DNA of 64,000 bases from Betaproteobacteria bacterium (GTDB lineage Bacteria; Pseudomonadota; Gammaproteobacteria; Burkholderiales; Burkholderiaceae_C): the NCBI GenBank assembly GCA_025356445.1, contig JANXSZ010000023.1, forward strand, positions 1 to 64,000. The letters are read 5' to 3'. The notes under the pieces are model-generated. The model was not told the origin of the DNA and searched no databases. It was given only the letters and a program-made list of their open reading frames with translations. Shown here piece by piece: positions 9,938 through 20,252 of this stretch (positions within the stretch are counted from its first letter, which is position 1; each line of letters opens with the position of its first letter). Both the position numbers and the translations under genes were made by a program.

Positions 9938-11514
9938 CTTTGCTGAACGTCCAAGACCTGAGCGTCAAGTTTGGTGACAAAACGGTGGTGAACCGTATCA
10001 GCTTCAGCCTGGAAGCCGGGGAGCGGCTGGCTTTGGTGGGTGAGTCGGGTTCGGGCAAGACGATCACCGCGCTCAGCCTGCTGGGGCTGGTACAAAATGC
10101 TCAAACCAGCGGCCAGTGCATGTTCAATGGGCGTGACCTGCTATCACTTTCGGAGCGTGACCTGCGTGCTGTGCGGGGGCAAGACATCGCGATGATTTTT
10201 CAGGAGCCCATGACGGCACTGAACCCGCTGTTCACGATTGGCGATCAAATTGCTGAGGTTTTGCAGCTCAAACAGGCGCTGTCGCCCAAGCAGTCGGCGT
10301 TAGCAGCTATCGAGTTAATAGCAAGCACCGGTATCCCCGAGCCTGCACGCCGTGCGCAGAGCTACCCGCATCAGCTGAGCGGTGGTCAGCGCCAGCGCGC
10401 CATGATTGCGATGGCGCTGGCCTGCAAACCCAAACTGTTGTTGGCCGATGAGCCGACAACCGCCTTGGACGTGAGTTTGCGGCGGGGCATTCTGGCGCTG
10501 TTGGCTGATGTGCAGCGCCAGCACAACATGGCGGTGCTCATCATCACGCATGATTTGAATTTGGTGCGCTATTTTGCGCAGCGCGTGGCGGTCATGGAGC
10601 AAGGCCATATCGTCGAACAAGGGGCTGTGGCGTCGGTGTTTTCTGACCCGCAGCACCCGTACACCCACAAGCTGCTGGACAGCCGTCCGCAGCGTGATGT
10701 GGTGGCGGTGAGCCAGCAGGTTGCTGTGCCGGTACTGAGCGCCGACATGCTGCGCGTGGGTTATCCCGTACCGCTGGCTGGCCTGAAGGGGTGGTTCAAA
10801 AAAGGCGAGTTTGTGGCGCTGAAGGGGGCGTCTTTCCAGTTACCTGCAGGCCAGACTTTGGGGGTGATCGGTGAATCGGGTTCAGGCAAATCTACGCTGG
10901 CTTTAGCTGCGCTGGGGTTGGTGCCGTTCAGGGGAGGGCTTTCTGTCAATGGTCAGCCCTGGGGGCGGGATGCTGCGGCCAACAAGGCTTTGCGTCGGCA
11001 ATTGCAAGTCGTGTTTCAAGACCCGTTTTCATCGCTTTCGCCGCGCATGACGGTGGAAGACATCGTGGGCGAGGGTTTACGTGTGCATGAACCCGCCAGT
11101 ACGGCCGCAACACGGCAAGCTTTAGTGGTGCAAGCTTTGGCCGATGTGGGCATGGACGTGAACAGTTACCCCGGTCTGCTGCAACGCTATCCGCATGAGT
11201 TCTCTGGCGGGCAGCGTCAGCGCTTGGCGATTGCACGGGCACTGATTATTCAGCCTCAAACGCTGGTGCTGGACGAGCCCACCAGCGCGTTGGACGTGAC
11301 CATTCAGCACCAGGTTTTGCAATTGCTTCAGCGTTTGCAGCGTGAGCGGGGTTTGAGTTATCTGTTGATTACCCACGATGTGGATGTGATCCGTGCCATG
11401 GCGCACCATGTCATCGTGATGCAGAACGGTGAGATTGTGGAATCTGGCCCGGTTGCTGCACTTTTTGCTGCGCCGCAGCATCCGTACACGCAAAGCCTGC
11501 TGCAAGCCGCTTGA
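9934..11514 (+). CDS. yejF: Peptide ABC transporter ATPase YejF (two fused ABC domains)
   Basis: 526 residues with two complete ABC cassettes. The first has Walker A GESGSGKT, signature LSGGQRQR and Walker B LLLADEPT; the second has GESGSGKS, FSGGQRQR and LVLDEPT. It energises YejB/YejE. The start at ATG 9934 overlaps the yejE stop (ATGA); a frame extension upstream lies inside yejE and is not needed. A short segment at 10302-10326 (protein AAIELIAS) matches the dispersed repeat family. Confidence 0.95.
   Translation: MTLLNVQDLSVKFGDKTVVNRISFSLEAGERLALVGESGSGKTITALSLLGLVQNAQTSGQCMFNGRDLLSLSERDLRAVRGQDIAMIFQEPMTALNPLFTIGDQIAEVLQLKQALSPKQSALAAIELIASTGIPEPARRAQSYPHQLSGGQRQRAMIAMALACKPKLLLADEPTTALDVSLRRGILALLADVQRQHNMAVLIITHDLNLVRYFAQRVAVMEQGHIVEQGAVASVFSDPQHPYTHKLLDSRPQRDVVAVSQQVAVPVLSADMLRVGYPVPLAGLKGWFKKGEFVALKGASFQLPAGQTLGVIGESGSGKSTLALAALGLVPFRGGLSVNGQPWGRDAAANKALRRQLQVVFQDPFSSLSPRMTVEDIVGEGLRVHEPASTAATRQALVVQALADVGMDVNSYPGLLQRYPHEFSGGQRQRLAIARALIIQPQTLVLDEPTSALDVTIQHQVLQLLQRLQRERGLSYLLITHDVDVIRAMAHHVIVMQNGEIVESGPVAALFAAPQHPYTQSLLQAA
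10302..10326. repeat. Repeat-family copy inside yejF
   Basis: AGCTATCGAGTTAATAGC resembles the core of the intergenic copy at 4979 (AGCTATTGATTTAATAGC, 2 differences). It sits in frame in the linker after the first ABC domain's Q-loop region. Low-frequency codons and an unusual AT content set it off from the flanking gene. Confidence 0.5.
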
Positions 11515-11528
11515 ATCGTTGTTGCAAG

Positions 11529-11557
11529 TTGATTTCAGGGGTTCACCCTGCTACAAT
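11529..11557 (+). promoter_or_regulatory. Sigma-70 type promoter of the rimP-nusA-infB operon
   Basis: TTGATT (11529-11534) and TACAAT (11552-11557) are separated by exactly 17 bp. The promoter lies just after yejF and before a terminator-like leader, 114 bp upstream of rimP. Confidence 0.7.
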
Positions 11558-11585
11558 CGAAAGTTCACGACCAAATTGTCGAAAG

Positions 11586-11615
11586 ACGGGCGGGTAATTA
11601 CCGCTCGTTTTTTTT
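11586..11615 (+). terminator. Terminator-like leader (putative attenuator) before rimP
   Basis: CGGGCGG (11587-11593) pairs with CCGCTCG (11601-11607) with one G-U pair, loop of 7, followed by eight T. It lies about 20-25 bases after the expected transcription start of the promoter at 11529 and ahead of rimP, so it would cut short transcripts before the operon rather than end the previous gene. Premature terminators upstream of rimP have been predicted in other proteobacteria, and NusA itself acts on hairpin termination, so feedback control is a plausible inference. Confidence 0.65.
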
Positions 11616-11670
11616 GGGCCATCGTTTTTGAATGCTGGCCTTTTTGCTTTTTTAAATACCCTTTAAACAC

Positions 11671-12276
11671 GTGGCGTTGCAACAAATTGTTGAAGTTACC
11701 GTAGCTGGTTTAGGCTATGACCTCGTTGAGATTGAACGCTCGGCGGGTGGTTTGCTGCGCATCACGATTGATTTGCTGCCCGAGGCTGCCGCTGCCGCTG
11801 AGGCTTTGACCGGTTCGCCGTTCATTACGGTAGAAGACTGCGAAAAAGTGAACCGTCAGCTGCTGTTTGCGCTTGAAGTGGATGGCATTGACTACAAGCG
11901 CATGGAGGTGTCATCGCCGGGCATTGACCGGCCTTTGCGGCACGCCAAGGATTTTGAGCGGTTTGTGGGTTCCATCATTGATGTGACACTGAAGGCGCCC
12001 ATTGGCTCCATCGGGCAAGACCCTGCCGTCCATGCGAACCGCAAGAAATTTCGCGGCACACTGGAAAAAGCAGCCGCAGAAAACACAGCTGCAGTGTGGC
12101 AAATTGTTTGGCGCGATGAGCCCAAGACCAAGCCGGGTCAGAAAATAAGTAAAAAGCGTGTGCCTTTGCCCTTGCAGGCGCTGGGCTTTACGTTGGATGA
12201 GGTGCGCGAAGCGCGGCTTGCCCCGATTGTTGATTTCAAAGGCAGAGGCGCTAACGCCTTGCCACAAGCAGAGTAG
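11671..12276 (+). CDS. rimP: Ribosome maturation factor RimP
   Basis: 201 residues from a GTG start; the N terminus MALQQIVEVTVAGLGYDLVE is the usual RimP start. Key parts are LRITIDLL, ITVEDCEKVNRQL and VSSPGIDRPL in the N-terminal domain, then a C-terminal SH3-like domain with an inserted KPGQKISKKRVP segment. It assists 30S subunit assembly. First gene of the rimP-nusA-infB-rbfA-truB cluster. Confidence 0.96.
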   Translation: MALQQIVEVTVAGLGYDLVEIERSAGGLLRITIDLLPEAAAAAEALTGSPFITVEDCEKVNRQLLFALEVDGIDYKRMEVSSPGIDRPLRHAKDFERFVGSIIDVTLKAPIGSIGQDPAVHANRKKFRGTLEKAAAENTAAVWQIVWRDEPKTKPGQKISKKRVPLPLQALGFTLDEVREARLAPIVDFKGRGANALPQAE

Positions 12277-12288
12277 GAGAGTGGTGGC

Positions 12289-13797
12289 ATGAATCGAGAG
12301 ATGTTAATGTTGGTGGAAGCCATCTCGCGTGAGAAAAACGTCGAGCGTGATGTGGTGTTTGGTGCGGTGGAAGCTGCGCTGGCCCAGGCAACCAAAAAAC
12401 TGTTCGGCAGCGCTGAGGTGGATATTCGCGTCGTCGTAGACCGCGACAGCGGTAACTACGAGACCTTCCGCCGTTGGCACGTGGTGCCCGATGAAGCTGG
12501 TTTGCAGTTGCCCGACCAAGAAATTTTGCTGTTTGAAGCCAAAGAGCAAATTCCTGACATCGAAGTCGATGAGTACATCGAAGAAGCGGTGGAATCGGTG
12601 CCGATTGGCCGTATCGGTGCGATGGCCGCCAAGCAAGTGATTCTTCAAAAAATCCGTGATGCTGAGCGCGAGATGCTGTTGAATGACTTCATGTCACGCG
12701 GTGACAAGATTTTTGTCGGCACCGTCAAGCGCATGGACAAGGGTGATCTGATCGTGGAAAGTGGTCGTGTCGAAGGCCGTTTGCGCCGTGGGGACATGAT
12801 TCCGAAAGAAAACTTCCGTACTGGCGACCGTGTGCGCGCCATGATCATGGAAGTGGACTTGACTTTGCGTGGTGCGCCCATCATCCTCTCGCGCAATGCG
12901 CCCGAGTTCATGATTGAGCTGTTCCGTCAGGAAGTCCCTGAGATCGAGCAAGGTCTGCTGGAAATCAAAACCTGCGCCCGTGACGCCGGGTCGCGCGCCA
13001 AGATCGCTGTGTTGTCGCATGACAAGCGCGTTGACCCTATTGGCACCTGTGTCGGTGTGCGGGGTACCCGTGTCAACGGCGTGACCAATGAATTGGCGGG
13101 TGAGCGTGTCGATATTGTGCTGTGGAGCGAAGACCCAGCCCAGTTCGTGATCGGTGCTTTGGCTCCAGCCAATGTGTCTTCTATCGTTGTAGACGAAGAA
13201 AAGCACATCATGGACGTGGTCGTGGACGAAGAAAACCTCGCCATGGCGATTGGTCGCGGTGGTCAGAATGTGCGCTTGGCGTCCGATTTGACGGGCTGGA
13301 AGATCAATATCATGGATGCTGCTGAATCGGAAGCTAAAAAATCCGGCGAAAGCGAAGCTATCCGCAAGCTGTTCATGGAAAAGCTCGATGTCGATCAAGA
13401 AATTGCCGACATTCTGTTTGCTGAAGGCTTCACCAGCCTCGAAGAAGTGGCCTACGTGCCGCTGCAAGAAATGCTGGAGATTGAAAGCTTTGACGAAGAT
13501 ACCGTGAACGAGCTGCGTGCTCGTGCCAAGGATGTCTTGTTGACGATGGACATCGCCCGCGAAGAAGGTGCTGAGCCGGCTGAACCCGTCTCCCAAGATT
13601 TGCGCGATTTGGAAGGCTTGACGCCTGAAATGATTGTGAGCTTGGCCGATGGCGGCGTACACACCCTAGACGACCTGGCCGATTTGGCCGTGGACGAACT
13701 TACAGATATCACTGGCCAGTCTGCGGACGAAGCCAAAACGCTAATCATGAAGGCTCGCGCGCACTGGTTCACCAGTGACACGGCCTCTCAAGCGTAA
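12289..13797 (+). CDS. nusA: Transcription termination/antitermination factor NusA
   Basis: 502 residues, full length. Order: N-terminal RNA polymerase-binding domain ([20 protein letters not shown]), S1 domain (about 135-200), two KH domains ([14 protein letters not shown] and [18 protein letters not shown]), and C-terminal helix-hairpin-helix repeats (about 360-490) of the gamma/beta-proteobacterial type. It binds elongating RNA polymerase and modulates pausing and termination. Good ribosome site (AGGAGAG) before ATG. Cotranscribed with rimP (12-bp gap). Confidence 0.97.
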   Translation: MNREMLMLVEAISREKNVERDVVFGAVEAALAQATKKLFGSAEVDIRVVVDRDSGNYETFRRWHVVPDEAGLQLPDQEILLFEAKEQIPDIEVDEYIEEAVESVPIGRIGAMAAKQVILQKIRDAEREMLLNDFMSRGDKIFVGTVKRMDKGDLIVESGRVEGRLRRGDMIPKENFRTGDRVRAMIMEVDLTLRGAPIILSRNAPEFMIELFRQEVPEIEQGLLEIKTCARDAGSRAKIAVLSHDKRVDPIGTCVGVRGTRVNGVTNELAGERVDIVLWSEDPAQFVIGALAPANVSSIVVDEEKHIMDVVVDEENLAMAIGRGGQNVRLASDLTGWKINIMDAAESEAKKSGESEAIRKLFMEKLDVDQEIADILFAEGFTSLEEVAYVPLQEMLEIESFDEDTVNELRARAKDVLLTMDIAREEGAEPAEPVSQDLRDLEGLTPEMIVSLADGGVHTLDDLADLAVDELTDITGQSADEAKTLIMKARAHWFTSDTASQA

Positions 13798-13821
13798 CGG
13801 TCATGAAAGGTTACACAACAC

Positions 13822-16800
13822 ATGTCCAATACGACAGTTGCCGAGTTTGCAAACGAACTCAAAAAATCAACCGACACCCTGCTTGACCAGCTCAAGCACG
13901 CCGGACTCGCCAAATCTTCGGCCAGCGATACGCTGAGCGAAGCTGATAAACAAAAGCTGTTGAGCTTTTTGCAAACCAGCCATGGCACAGCCTCGGCTGC
14001 GCGCACAAAGATCACCTTGGTGAAGAAATCCACCACGGAAATCAAGCAGGCTGACGGTACGGGTCGTGCCCGTACCATCCAGGTGGAAGTGCGTAAAACA
14101 CGTACCTTCATCAAGCGCGATGACGCGCATGATGCCCCTGCTGAATCGTCTGATGCGATTGAAGCTGAGCAACACGCTGCTGAGCAAGCGGCTGCCGCGC
14201 TCAATGACGCTGATTTGGTGCGCCGCGAAGAAGAAGCCCGCAGCCAAGCTGAGCTGATTCGACGTCAAGAAGAAGATTTGGCCGAAAAGCGCCGTCTGCG
14301 TGATGCCCAAGACCAGCAGGAAGAGCGCGAGCGCTTGGCTGCTGAGCAAGCCGCGCAAGTCCGTGCTGCGGAATTGGCCAAGCAGGCAGCAGCAGAAGCT
14401 GCGTTGTCGGTTGCTGCACCTGTCGTTGCTGTACCTGCTGTTGCACCCGTTTCCGCGCCAAACCGGCCGCCAGGTGCTGCCGTCAACGGTACCGCCGTGT
14501 TGCCAGTCCGTACCCCCGTTGTTGCCAAGGAGGCTGCAGTGATGAGCCCAGCTCACGATCAGGTTGCGTCCCCTGTTGCCGCTACGCCAGCGCCTGCTGT
14601 GCTTTCGCCGCAAGAAGTTGCACGCTTGGCTGCTGTTGCTGCCGACGAAGCCCGTGCCGCAGCTGCGGCGGCTAAAGCGGCCGAAGTCAAAGCCCGTGCC
14701 GATGAAGATGCCGCCCGTGCCAAAGATTTGCACGAACGCCGCTCCAAGGCTTTGGCTGAAGCGGAAGCCATCCGTGCCATGATGAACGCACCCAAGCGTG
14801 TTTTGGTTGCGAAAAAGCCAGACGAACCTAAGCCGGTTGTTAAGGTTGATCCGAAGGCACCGATTAAAGGCACGCTGCACAAGCCTGCCAATGGCACGCC
14901 TGCTGTCGCTAAGCCCGCTGTAGGTGCGACGCCCGCCAAGCCTGGTGCGCCAGGTACCGAGGTCAAATCTGCCAAGCTGTCCTCCAGTTGGGCAGGAGAT
15001 CCGGCCAAGAAGAAAGAACTCAAGACCCGTGGCGACTCCGCCGGGGGCGTCGGGCGCAACAACAACTGGCGTGGTGGGCCGCGTGGTCGCCGTGGGTCTA
15101 ACGACCGGGGTCGTGATGAAAATTACACCCCCGCACCAGCGGTCGAAGCACGTGTGCTTGAAGTTCACGTGCCTGAAACCATCACGGTGGCCGAATTGGC
15201 GCACAAGATGGCTGTCAAGGCGTCTGAAGTCATCAAGATTTTGATGAAATTAGGCCAGATGGTCACGATCAACCAGCCACTGGACCAAGATACCGCCATG
15301 ATTTTGGTGGAAGAACTGGGCCACAAGGCTGTGGTCGCCGCACTGGACGATCCCGAGGCGTTTACCGACGAAGAAGTGTTGCAGCAAGAGTCCGAGTCCT
15401 TGCCGCGCGCCCCTGTGGTGACGGTCATGGGTCACGTTGACCACGGAAAAACGTCGCTGATCGATTACATTCGTCGCGCCAAAGTGGCATCAGGCGAAGC
15501 TGGTGGTATTACTCAGCACATCGGTGCTTACCACGTGGAAACTCCACGTGGCATGGTGTCCTTCCTCGACACCCCAGGCCACGAAGCGTTTACTGCGATG
15601 CGTGCCCGTGGTGCCAAGGCAACTGACATTGTGATTCTGGTTGTTGCAGCGGACGACGGTGTGATGCCGCAAACCCGTGAAGCTATCAAGCATGCGAAAG
15701 CGGCTGGTGTGCCTATCGTTGTTGCTATCAATAAGATAGACAAGCCCGATGCCAACCCTGACCGCGTTAAAAACGAGTTGGTGGTGGAAGATGTGATTCC
15801 CGAAGATTTCGGTGGTAGTTCGCCTTTCGTCTCCGTCTCCGCTAAAACTGGCGTAGGTATCGACGATTTGCTGGAGCAAGTGCTCTTGCAGGCTGAGGTG
15901 CTGGAACTCCGTGCGCCTGTTGACGCCATGGCCAAGGGTCTGGTGATTGAAGCCCGTTTGGACAAGGGCCGTGGCCCTGTGGCAACGGTATTGATTCAGT
16001 CCGGTACGTTGAAGGCCGGTGATGTTGTGCTCGCGGGCCAAACCTATGGCCGTGTGCGTGCCATGTTGGACGAAAACGGCAAAGCGATCAAAACCGCTGG
16101 CCCGTCCATCCCAGTTGAAATCCAAGGCTTGACCGAAGTGCCGCAAGCAGGCGATGAATTCATGGTGATGGCGGATGAACGCCGTGCCCGCGAAATCGCG
16201 ACCTTCCGTGCTGGCAAGTTCCGCAATACCAAGCTGTCCAAACAGCAGGCGTCCAAGCTGGAGAACATGTTCTCCGACATTGGTGCGGGCGAAGTCAAGA
16301 TGCTGCCCATCATTATCAAGTCCGACGTGCAGGGTTCGCAAGAAGCGTTGTCACAGTCCTTGCTCAAGCTTTCGACCGACGAGGTTAAGGTGCAGTTGGT
16401 GTACGCGGCGGTCGGTGGTATCAGCGAATCCGATGTGAATTTGGCTATCGCGTCCAAGGCTTTCATCATTGGTTTCAACACCCGTGCCGATGCCGGTGCG
16501 CGCAAGCTGGCCGAAAACAACGGTGTCGATATCCGCTACTACAGCATCTTGTATGAAGCTGTTGACGAGTTGAAGGTTGCTATGTCTGGCATGTTGACGC
16601 CCGACAAGAAGGAAGAAGTTATCGGCACCGCCGAGATTCGCCAGATCTTCCGTGTTAGCAAAATCGGCTCTATCGCTGGTTGTATGGTCACAGGCGGTAT
16701 CGTGCGTCGCAGTGCCAAATTGCGTTTGCTGCGGGATAACCGGGTCATCTTCACGGGTGAACTGGAGTCTCTCAAGCGTTTCAAGGACGATGCCAAGGAA

Positions 16801-16932
16801 GTGCGCGAAGGCTTCGATTGCGGTTTGAACATCAAGGGTTACAACGACATCGTTGAAGGCGATACCTTGGAGTTCTTTGAAATCCGTGAAATCGCACGTA
16901 CTTTGGAATCTCCAGCCCGTGTCGCTGCTTAA
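13822..16932 (+). CDS. infB: Translation initiation factor IF-2
   Basis: 1036 residues, at the long end for IF-2. The N terminus has an IF2_N domain ([18 protein letters not shown]), then a long Ala/Glu/Arg/Pro-rich linker (about 100-420), a second IF2_N domain ([20 protein letters not shown]), the G domain with G1 GHVDHGKT (537-544), DTPGHEAF and NKIDKP, and C-terminal beta-barrel and fMet-tRNA-binding domains. It delivers initiator tRNA to the 30S subunit. An in-frame internal ribosome site at 14527 may produce a shorter form. Confidence 0.97.
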   Translation: MSNTTVAEFANELKKSTDTLLDQLKHAGLAKSSASDTLSEADKQKLLSFLQTSHGTASAARTKITLVKKSTTEIKQADGTGRARTIQVEVRKTRTFIKRDDAHDAPAESSDAIEAEQHAAEQAAAALNDADLVRREEEARSQAELIRRQEEDLAEKRRLRDAQDQQEERERLAAEQAAQVRAAELAKQAAAEAALSVAAPVVAVPAVAPVSAPNRPPGAAVNGTAVLPVRTPVVAKEAAVMSPAHDQVASPVAATPAPAVLSPQEVARLAAVAADEARAAAAAAKAAEVKARADEDAARAKDLHERRSKALAEAEAIRAMMNAPKRVLVAKKPDEPKPVVKVDPKAPIKGTLHKPANGTPAVAKPAVGATPAKPGAPGTEVKSAKLSSSWAGDPAKKKELKTRGDSAGGVGRNNNWRGGPRGRRGSNDRGRDENYTPAPAVEARVLEVHVPETITVAELAHKMAVKASEVIKILMKLGQMVTINQPLDQDTAMILVEELGHKAVVAALDDPEAFTDEEVLQQESESLPRAPVVTVMGHVDHGKTSLIDYIRRAKVASGEAGGITQHIGAYHVETPRGMVSFLDTPGHEAFTAMRARGAKATDIVILVVAADDGVMPQTREAIKHAKAAGVPIVVAINKIDKPDANPDRVKNELVVEDVIPEDFGGSSPFVSVSAKTGVGIDDLLEQVLLQAEVLELRAPVDAMAKGLVIEARLDKGRGPVATVLIQSGTLKAGDVVLAGQTYGRVRAMLDENGKAIKTAGPSIPVEIQGLTEVPQAGDEFMVMADERRAREIATFRAGKFRNTKLSKQQASKLENMFSDIGAGEVKMLPIIIKSDVQGSQEALSQSLLKLSTDEVKVQLVYAAVGGISESDVNLAIASKAFIIGFNTRADAGARKLAENNGVDIRYYSILYEAVDELKVAMSGMLTPDKKEEVIGTAEIRQIFRVSKIGSIAGCMVTGGIVRRSAKLRLLRDNRVIFTGELESLKRFKDDAKEVREGFDCGLNIKGYNDIVEGDTLEFFEIREIARTLESPARVAA
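14527..14544 (+). promoter_or_regulatory. Internal Shine-Dalgarno and in-frame ATG within infB
   Basis: AAGGAGG (14527-14533) is followed after 8 bases by ATG (14542-14544), which is in frame at codon 241 (Met-Ser-Pro-Ala-His). Translation from here would give a 796-residue IF-2 lacking the N-terminal region. In E. coli, shorter IF-2 isoforms are known to start inside infB. Confidence 0.55.
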
Positions 16933-16972
16933 TCGCTCACCTAATTACCCACTGTTAGGCAGTTTTTAAGCA

Positions 16973-17344
16973 ATGGCAAAGAAAAAAAGCGCAACCCCCA
17001 ACCGTGGGCTGAAGGTTGCCGACCAGATCCAACGTGATCTGACGGAGCTGATAGCCCGCGAGTTGAAGGACTACCGTGTGCGCATGGTCACTATTCAGGC
17101 GGTGGAAGTCACGCCTGACTACGCCCATGCCAAGGTGTACTTCAGCGTGTTGGTAGGCGATCCCGAGGAAACCCAAGCAGCGCTGAACCAAGCTGCGGGT
17201 TTTCTACGCAATGGCTTGTTCAAACGCCTGCACATTCACACCGTGCCTACCCTGCACTTTTTGTTTGACCGCACGAGTGAGAGGGCTGCCGACATGAATG
17301 CTCTTATCGCGCAAGCCGTTGCTTCTCGCTCGAAAGAAGAATAG
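16973..17344 (+). CDS. rbfA: 30S ribosome-binding factor RbfA
   Basis: 123 residues, standard length, with the KH-like RbfA pattern: [10 protein letters not shown]-type helix, [20 protein letters not shown] and the C-terminal [20 protein letters not shown]. It aids late 16S rRNA processing and 30S maturation, especially in the cold. It sits between infB (40-bp gap) and truB (2-bp gap), the usual order. Confidence 0.96.
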   Translation: MAKKKSATPNRGLKVADQIQRDLTELIARELKDYRVRMVTIQAVEVTPDYAHAKVYFSVLVGDPEETQAALNQAAGFLRNGLFKRLHIHTVPTLHFLFDRTSERAADMNALIAQAVASRSKEE

Positions 17345-17346
17345 CC

Positions 17347-18360
17347 ATGAACGCGCCACGCACCAGGGTGCAACGGCGCCCTGTGCATGGGGTGTTGTTG
17401 CTCGATAAACCACTAGGCTTCAGCAGCAACGATGCGCTGCAAAAAGCCAAGTGGCTTTTGCGTGCCGAAAAAGCAGGCCATACCGGTACGCTAGACCCTT
17501 TGGCGACGGGTGTACTGCCTTTGTGCTTTGGGGCTGCCACCAAATTCAGCCAACTCCAGCTTGACGCTGACAAATGCTACGAAGCCATCGCGCACTTGGG
17601 TGTGCAAACCAGCACAGCTGACGCAGAAGGCGAGATCATTGCCACCCGTGAGGTCCCTGAGATCACCCAGGCGATGTTGGATGACGTGGCCAAGCGGTTC
17701 ATTGGCCCCATCAGCCAGGTGCCGCCCATGCACAGCGCACTTAAAAAAGATGGCCGTGCTTTGTACGACTATGCCCGCGCTGGCATTACCGTTGAGCGTG
17801 AAGCCCGTGCGGTGACAATTTTTGAATTGAAACTGTCGCTGATGCAAGATCAGCGGGCATATGTAGCTATCAAAATTGAAGTGAAATGCAGCAAAGGTAC
17901 TTACATCCGTACGTTGGGTGAAGACATAGGCGCTGCGCTCGGTTGCGGCGCCCACCTGTCCGCGTTGCGCCGTACACAAACTGGTGGCTTTATGGAAAGT
18001 CAAACCATCACACTGGCTGCGCTGGAAGCCTTGAGCGAATCCGAGCGCCATGCTTTGTTGTTGCCTGCCGAATCTCTGCTGCCCGACCACACGGTTGTCA
18101 TGTTGGATGTAGAAAATGCAGGTCGCTTCCTGAGTGGTGTGCGCCGCCGTGGCCATTGGCCGGATGACGATCAGGTTGCCGTTTACGGTGATTCACCGCG
18201 TGCGCTCTTGGGCACGGCGCATACCCAAGCCGGTGAACTGATTCCAGGACGCCTGCTCAGTCCTATTGAAATTGAACAAATTCTGTTGTCGAACGTGCCC
18301 GTGCCGGAACCGCCACCCGCAGCAGAGTCCCTTCCCACCGAATCCCAAGCATTGAATTGA
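17347..18360 (+). CDS. truB: tRNA pseudouridine(55) synthase TruB
   Basis: 337 residues. Catalytic Asp lies in [12 protein letters not shown]; other landmarks are [38 protein letters not shown] and [15 protein letters not shown]. It makes the universal pseudouridine 55 in tRNA. The short segment AYVAIKIEV just before CSKGTY is encoded by a repeat-like sequence (17863-17883). Last gene of the rimP cluster before typA. Confidence 0.96.
   Translation: MNAPRTRVQRRPVHGVLLLDKPLGFSSNDALQKAKWLLRAEKAGHTGTLDPLATGVLPLCFGAATKFSQLQLDADKCYEAIAHLGVQTSTADAEGEIIATREVPEITQAMLDDVAKRFIGPISQVPPMHSALKKDGRALYDYARAGITVEREARAVTIFELKLSLMQDQRAYVAIKIEVKCSKGTYIRTLGEDIGAALGCGAHLSALRRTQTGGFMESQTITLAALEALSESERHALLLPAESLLPDHTVVMLDVENAGRFLSGVRRRGHWPDDDQVAVYGDSPRALLGTAHTQAGELIPGRLLSPIEIEQILLSNVPVPEPPPAAESLPTESQALN
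17863..17883. repeat. Repeat-family copy inside truB
   Basis: GTAGCTATCAAAATTGAAGTG matches the GCTATCAAAATAGGAGC type core. It is translated in frame as VAIKIEV in the strand before the conserved CSKGTY motif. Confidence 0.45.
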
Positions 18361-18383
18361 AAAGTTGAAAAGGTAAAGTCATC

Positions 18384-20210
18384 ATGAGCAGTACGAAGCA
18401 AATCCGCAATATCGCCATCATCGCCCACGTTGACCATGGCAAAACCACCATGGTTGACCAACTGTTGCGCCAGTCCGGCACCTTTGCCGAACACGAAAAA
18501 GTGGTTGACACCGTGATGGACAACAACGCCATCGAAAAAGAGCGTGGCATCACGATTTTGGCCAAGAACTGTGCCGTGACTTGGGAAGGTACACACATCA
18601 ACATCGTGGATACCCCCGGTCACGCGGACTTCGGTGGTGAAGTCGAACGCGCTTTGTCCATGGTTGACGGCGTGGTGCTGTTGATTGATGCGCAAGAAGG
18701 TCCCATGCCCCAGACGCGTTTCGTGACCAAGAAGGCCCTGGCCTTGGGTCTGAAGCCGATTCTGGTGGTGAACAAGGTGGACAAGCCTGGTGCACGCCCT
18801 GACTTCGTGGTCAATGCCGCATTCGATTTGTTCGACAAGCTCGGTGCCACCGATGAGCAACTGGATTTCCCAGTGGTCTACGCTTCCGGTATCAACGGCT
18901 GGTCGTCGCTGGTCGAAGGCGAGCAGGGTGAGCAGTGGGGTCCCGATATGTCGGCCCTGTTCAATACCGTGTTGAAGCATGTGCCCGCGCAAACTGGCGA
19001 CGCTACTGCTCCGCTGCAACTGCAAATTTCGGCACTCGACTTCTCCACGTTTGTGGGGCGCATTGGCGTTGGCCGTATCAGCCAAGGCACGATCAAGCCC
19101 ATGATGGATGTGGTCGTCATGGAAGGCCCGGACGGTAAGCCCGTCAAAGGCCGTATCAACCAAGTGCTGACTTTCCAAGGTCTGGAACGCGTCCAGGCCA
19201 CGGAGGCTGGCCCTGGCGAAATCGTGCTCATCAACGGTTTGACCGACATCGGTATTGGCGTGACTATCACCGACCCGATCACGCCCGCACCGCTGCCCAT
19301 GCTGAAGGTGGACGAGCCCACGCTGACCATGAATTTCTGCGTTAACACCAGCCCTCTGGCCGGTCGTGAAGGCAAGTACGTCACCAGCCGTCAAATTTGG
19401 GACCGTCTGCAAAAAGAACTGCAACACAACGTGGCGTTGCGCGTCAAAGAAACTGACGAAGAAGGTATCTTTGAAGTCATGGGTCGTGGCGAGTTGCACC
19501 TGACCATCCTGTTGGAAAACATGCGCCGTGAAGGCTACGAGTTGGCCGTCTCCAAGCCCCGCGTGGTAATGAAAGACGTGAACGGTGAAAAGCACGAACC
19601 TATCGAAATGGTGACGGCCGATATCGAAGACCAGCACCAAGGTGGTGTGATGCAGGCTTTGGGTGAGCGTAAAGGCGAGCTTGTCAACATGGAGCCGGAC
19701 GGTCGTGGCCGTGTGCGCTTGGAATACCGCATCCCTGCCCGTGGTTTGATTGGTTTCACCAACGAATTCTTGAATTTGACGCGCGGCTCTGGCTTGATCG
19801 CCAACATTTTCGACTGCTACGAAGCCCACCGTGGCGACATCGGTGGCCGTAAAAATGGCGTGCTGATTTCCATGGATGCTGGTGAGATTTTCACCTACGC
19901 GCTGGGCAAGCTCGATGACCGTGGCCGTATGTTCGTGCGTGCCAATGACCCTGTGTATGAAGGCATGATCGTCGGTATCCACAGCCGTGAAAACGACCTG
20001 GTGGTCAACGCGACCCGTACCAAACAGCTGACCAACTTCCGCGTGTCCGGCAAGGAAGATGCCATCAAGATCACGCCACCGATTGATGCAACGCTGGAAT
20101 ATGCAGTGGAATTCATTGAAGACGACGAATTGGTTGAAATCACACCTAAGTCGATTCGGATTCGCAAGCGCCACCTGACCGAAAGCGAGCGCAAGCGCGC
20201 TGGACGTTAA
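18384..20210 (+). CDS. typA: Translational GTPase TypA/BipA
   Basis: 608 residues, full length. G1 AHVDHGKTT near the N terminus, [16 protein letters not shown] (G3) and [12 protein letters not shown] (G4); domains II, III and V as in EF-G, then the TypA-specific C-terminal domain ([20 protein letters not shown]). A ribosome-associated GTPase involved in large subunit assembly and stress or cold growth. It follows truB by 23 bp with its own ribosome site (AAAAGGTAAAG). Confidence 0.97.
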   Translation: MSSTKQIRNIAIIAHVDHGKTTMVDQLLRQSGTFAEHEKVVDTVMDNNAIEKERGITILAKNCAVTWEGTHINIVDTPGHADFGGEVERALSMVDGVVLLIDAQEGPMPQTRFVTKKALALGLKPILVVNKVDKPGARPDFVVNAAFDLFDKLGATDEQLDFPVVYASGINGWSSLVEGEQGEQWGPDMSALFNTVLKHVPAQTGDATAPLQLQISALDFSTFVGRIGVGRISQGTIKPMMDVVVMEGPDGKPVKGRINQVLTFQGLERVQATEAGPGEIVLINGLTDIGIGVTITDPITPAPLPMLKVDEPTLTMNFCVNTSPLAGREGKYVTSRQIWDRLQKELQHNVALRVKETDEEGIFEVMGRGELHLTILLENMRREGYELAVSKPRVVMKDVNGEKHEPIEMVTADIEDQHQGGVMQALGERKGELVNMEPDGRGRVRLEYRIPARGLIGFTNEFLNLTRGSGLIANIFDCYEAHRGDIGGRKNGVLISMDAGEIFTYALGKLDDRGRMFVRANDPVYEGMIVGIHSRENDLVVNATRTKQLTNFRVSGKEDAIKITPPIDATLEYAVEFIEDDELVEITPKSIRIRKRHLTESERKRAGR

Positions 20211-20252
20211 GCACAAGCTACCCGAGTAAGCTGTTATGGGACGCAGATTCTT

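Noticed and set aside
10138-10156. GCTATCACTTTCGGAGC in yejF as another repeat copy
   Set aside because: Same length as the family core but it encodes the normal LLSLSERDLR segment of this ATPase family, so chance is the simpler explanation.
13867-15204. Gly/Arg/Phe-rich open frame antisense to infB
   Set aside because: It arises from the complement of the Ala-rich IF-2 linker; no independent support.
18183-20216. Long open frame antisense to typA
   Set aside because: It mirrors typA, whose protein is fully conserved; the antisense protein is His/Gln/Val-rich as expected from complement of a biased gene, with no ribosome site or recognisable domain.
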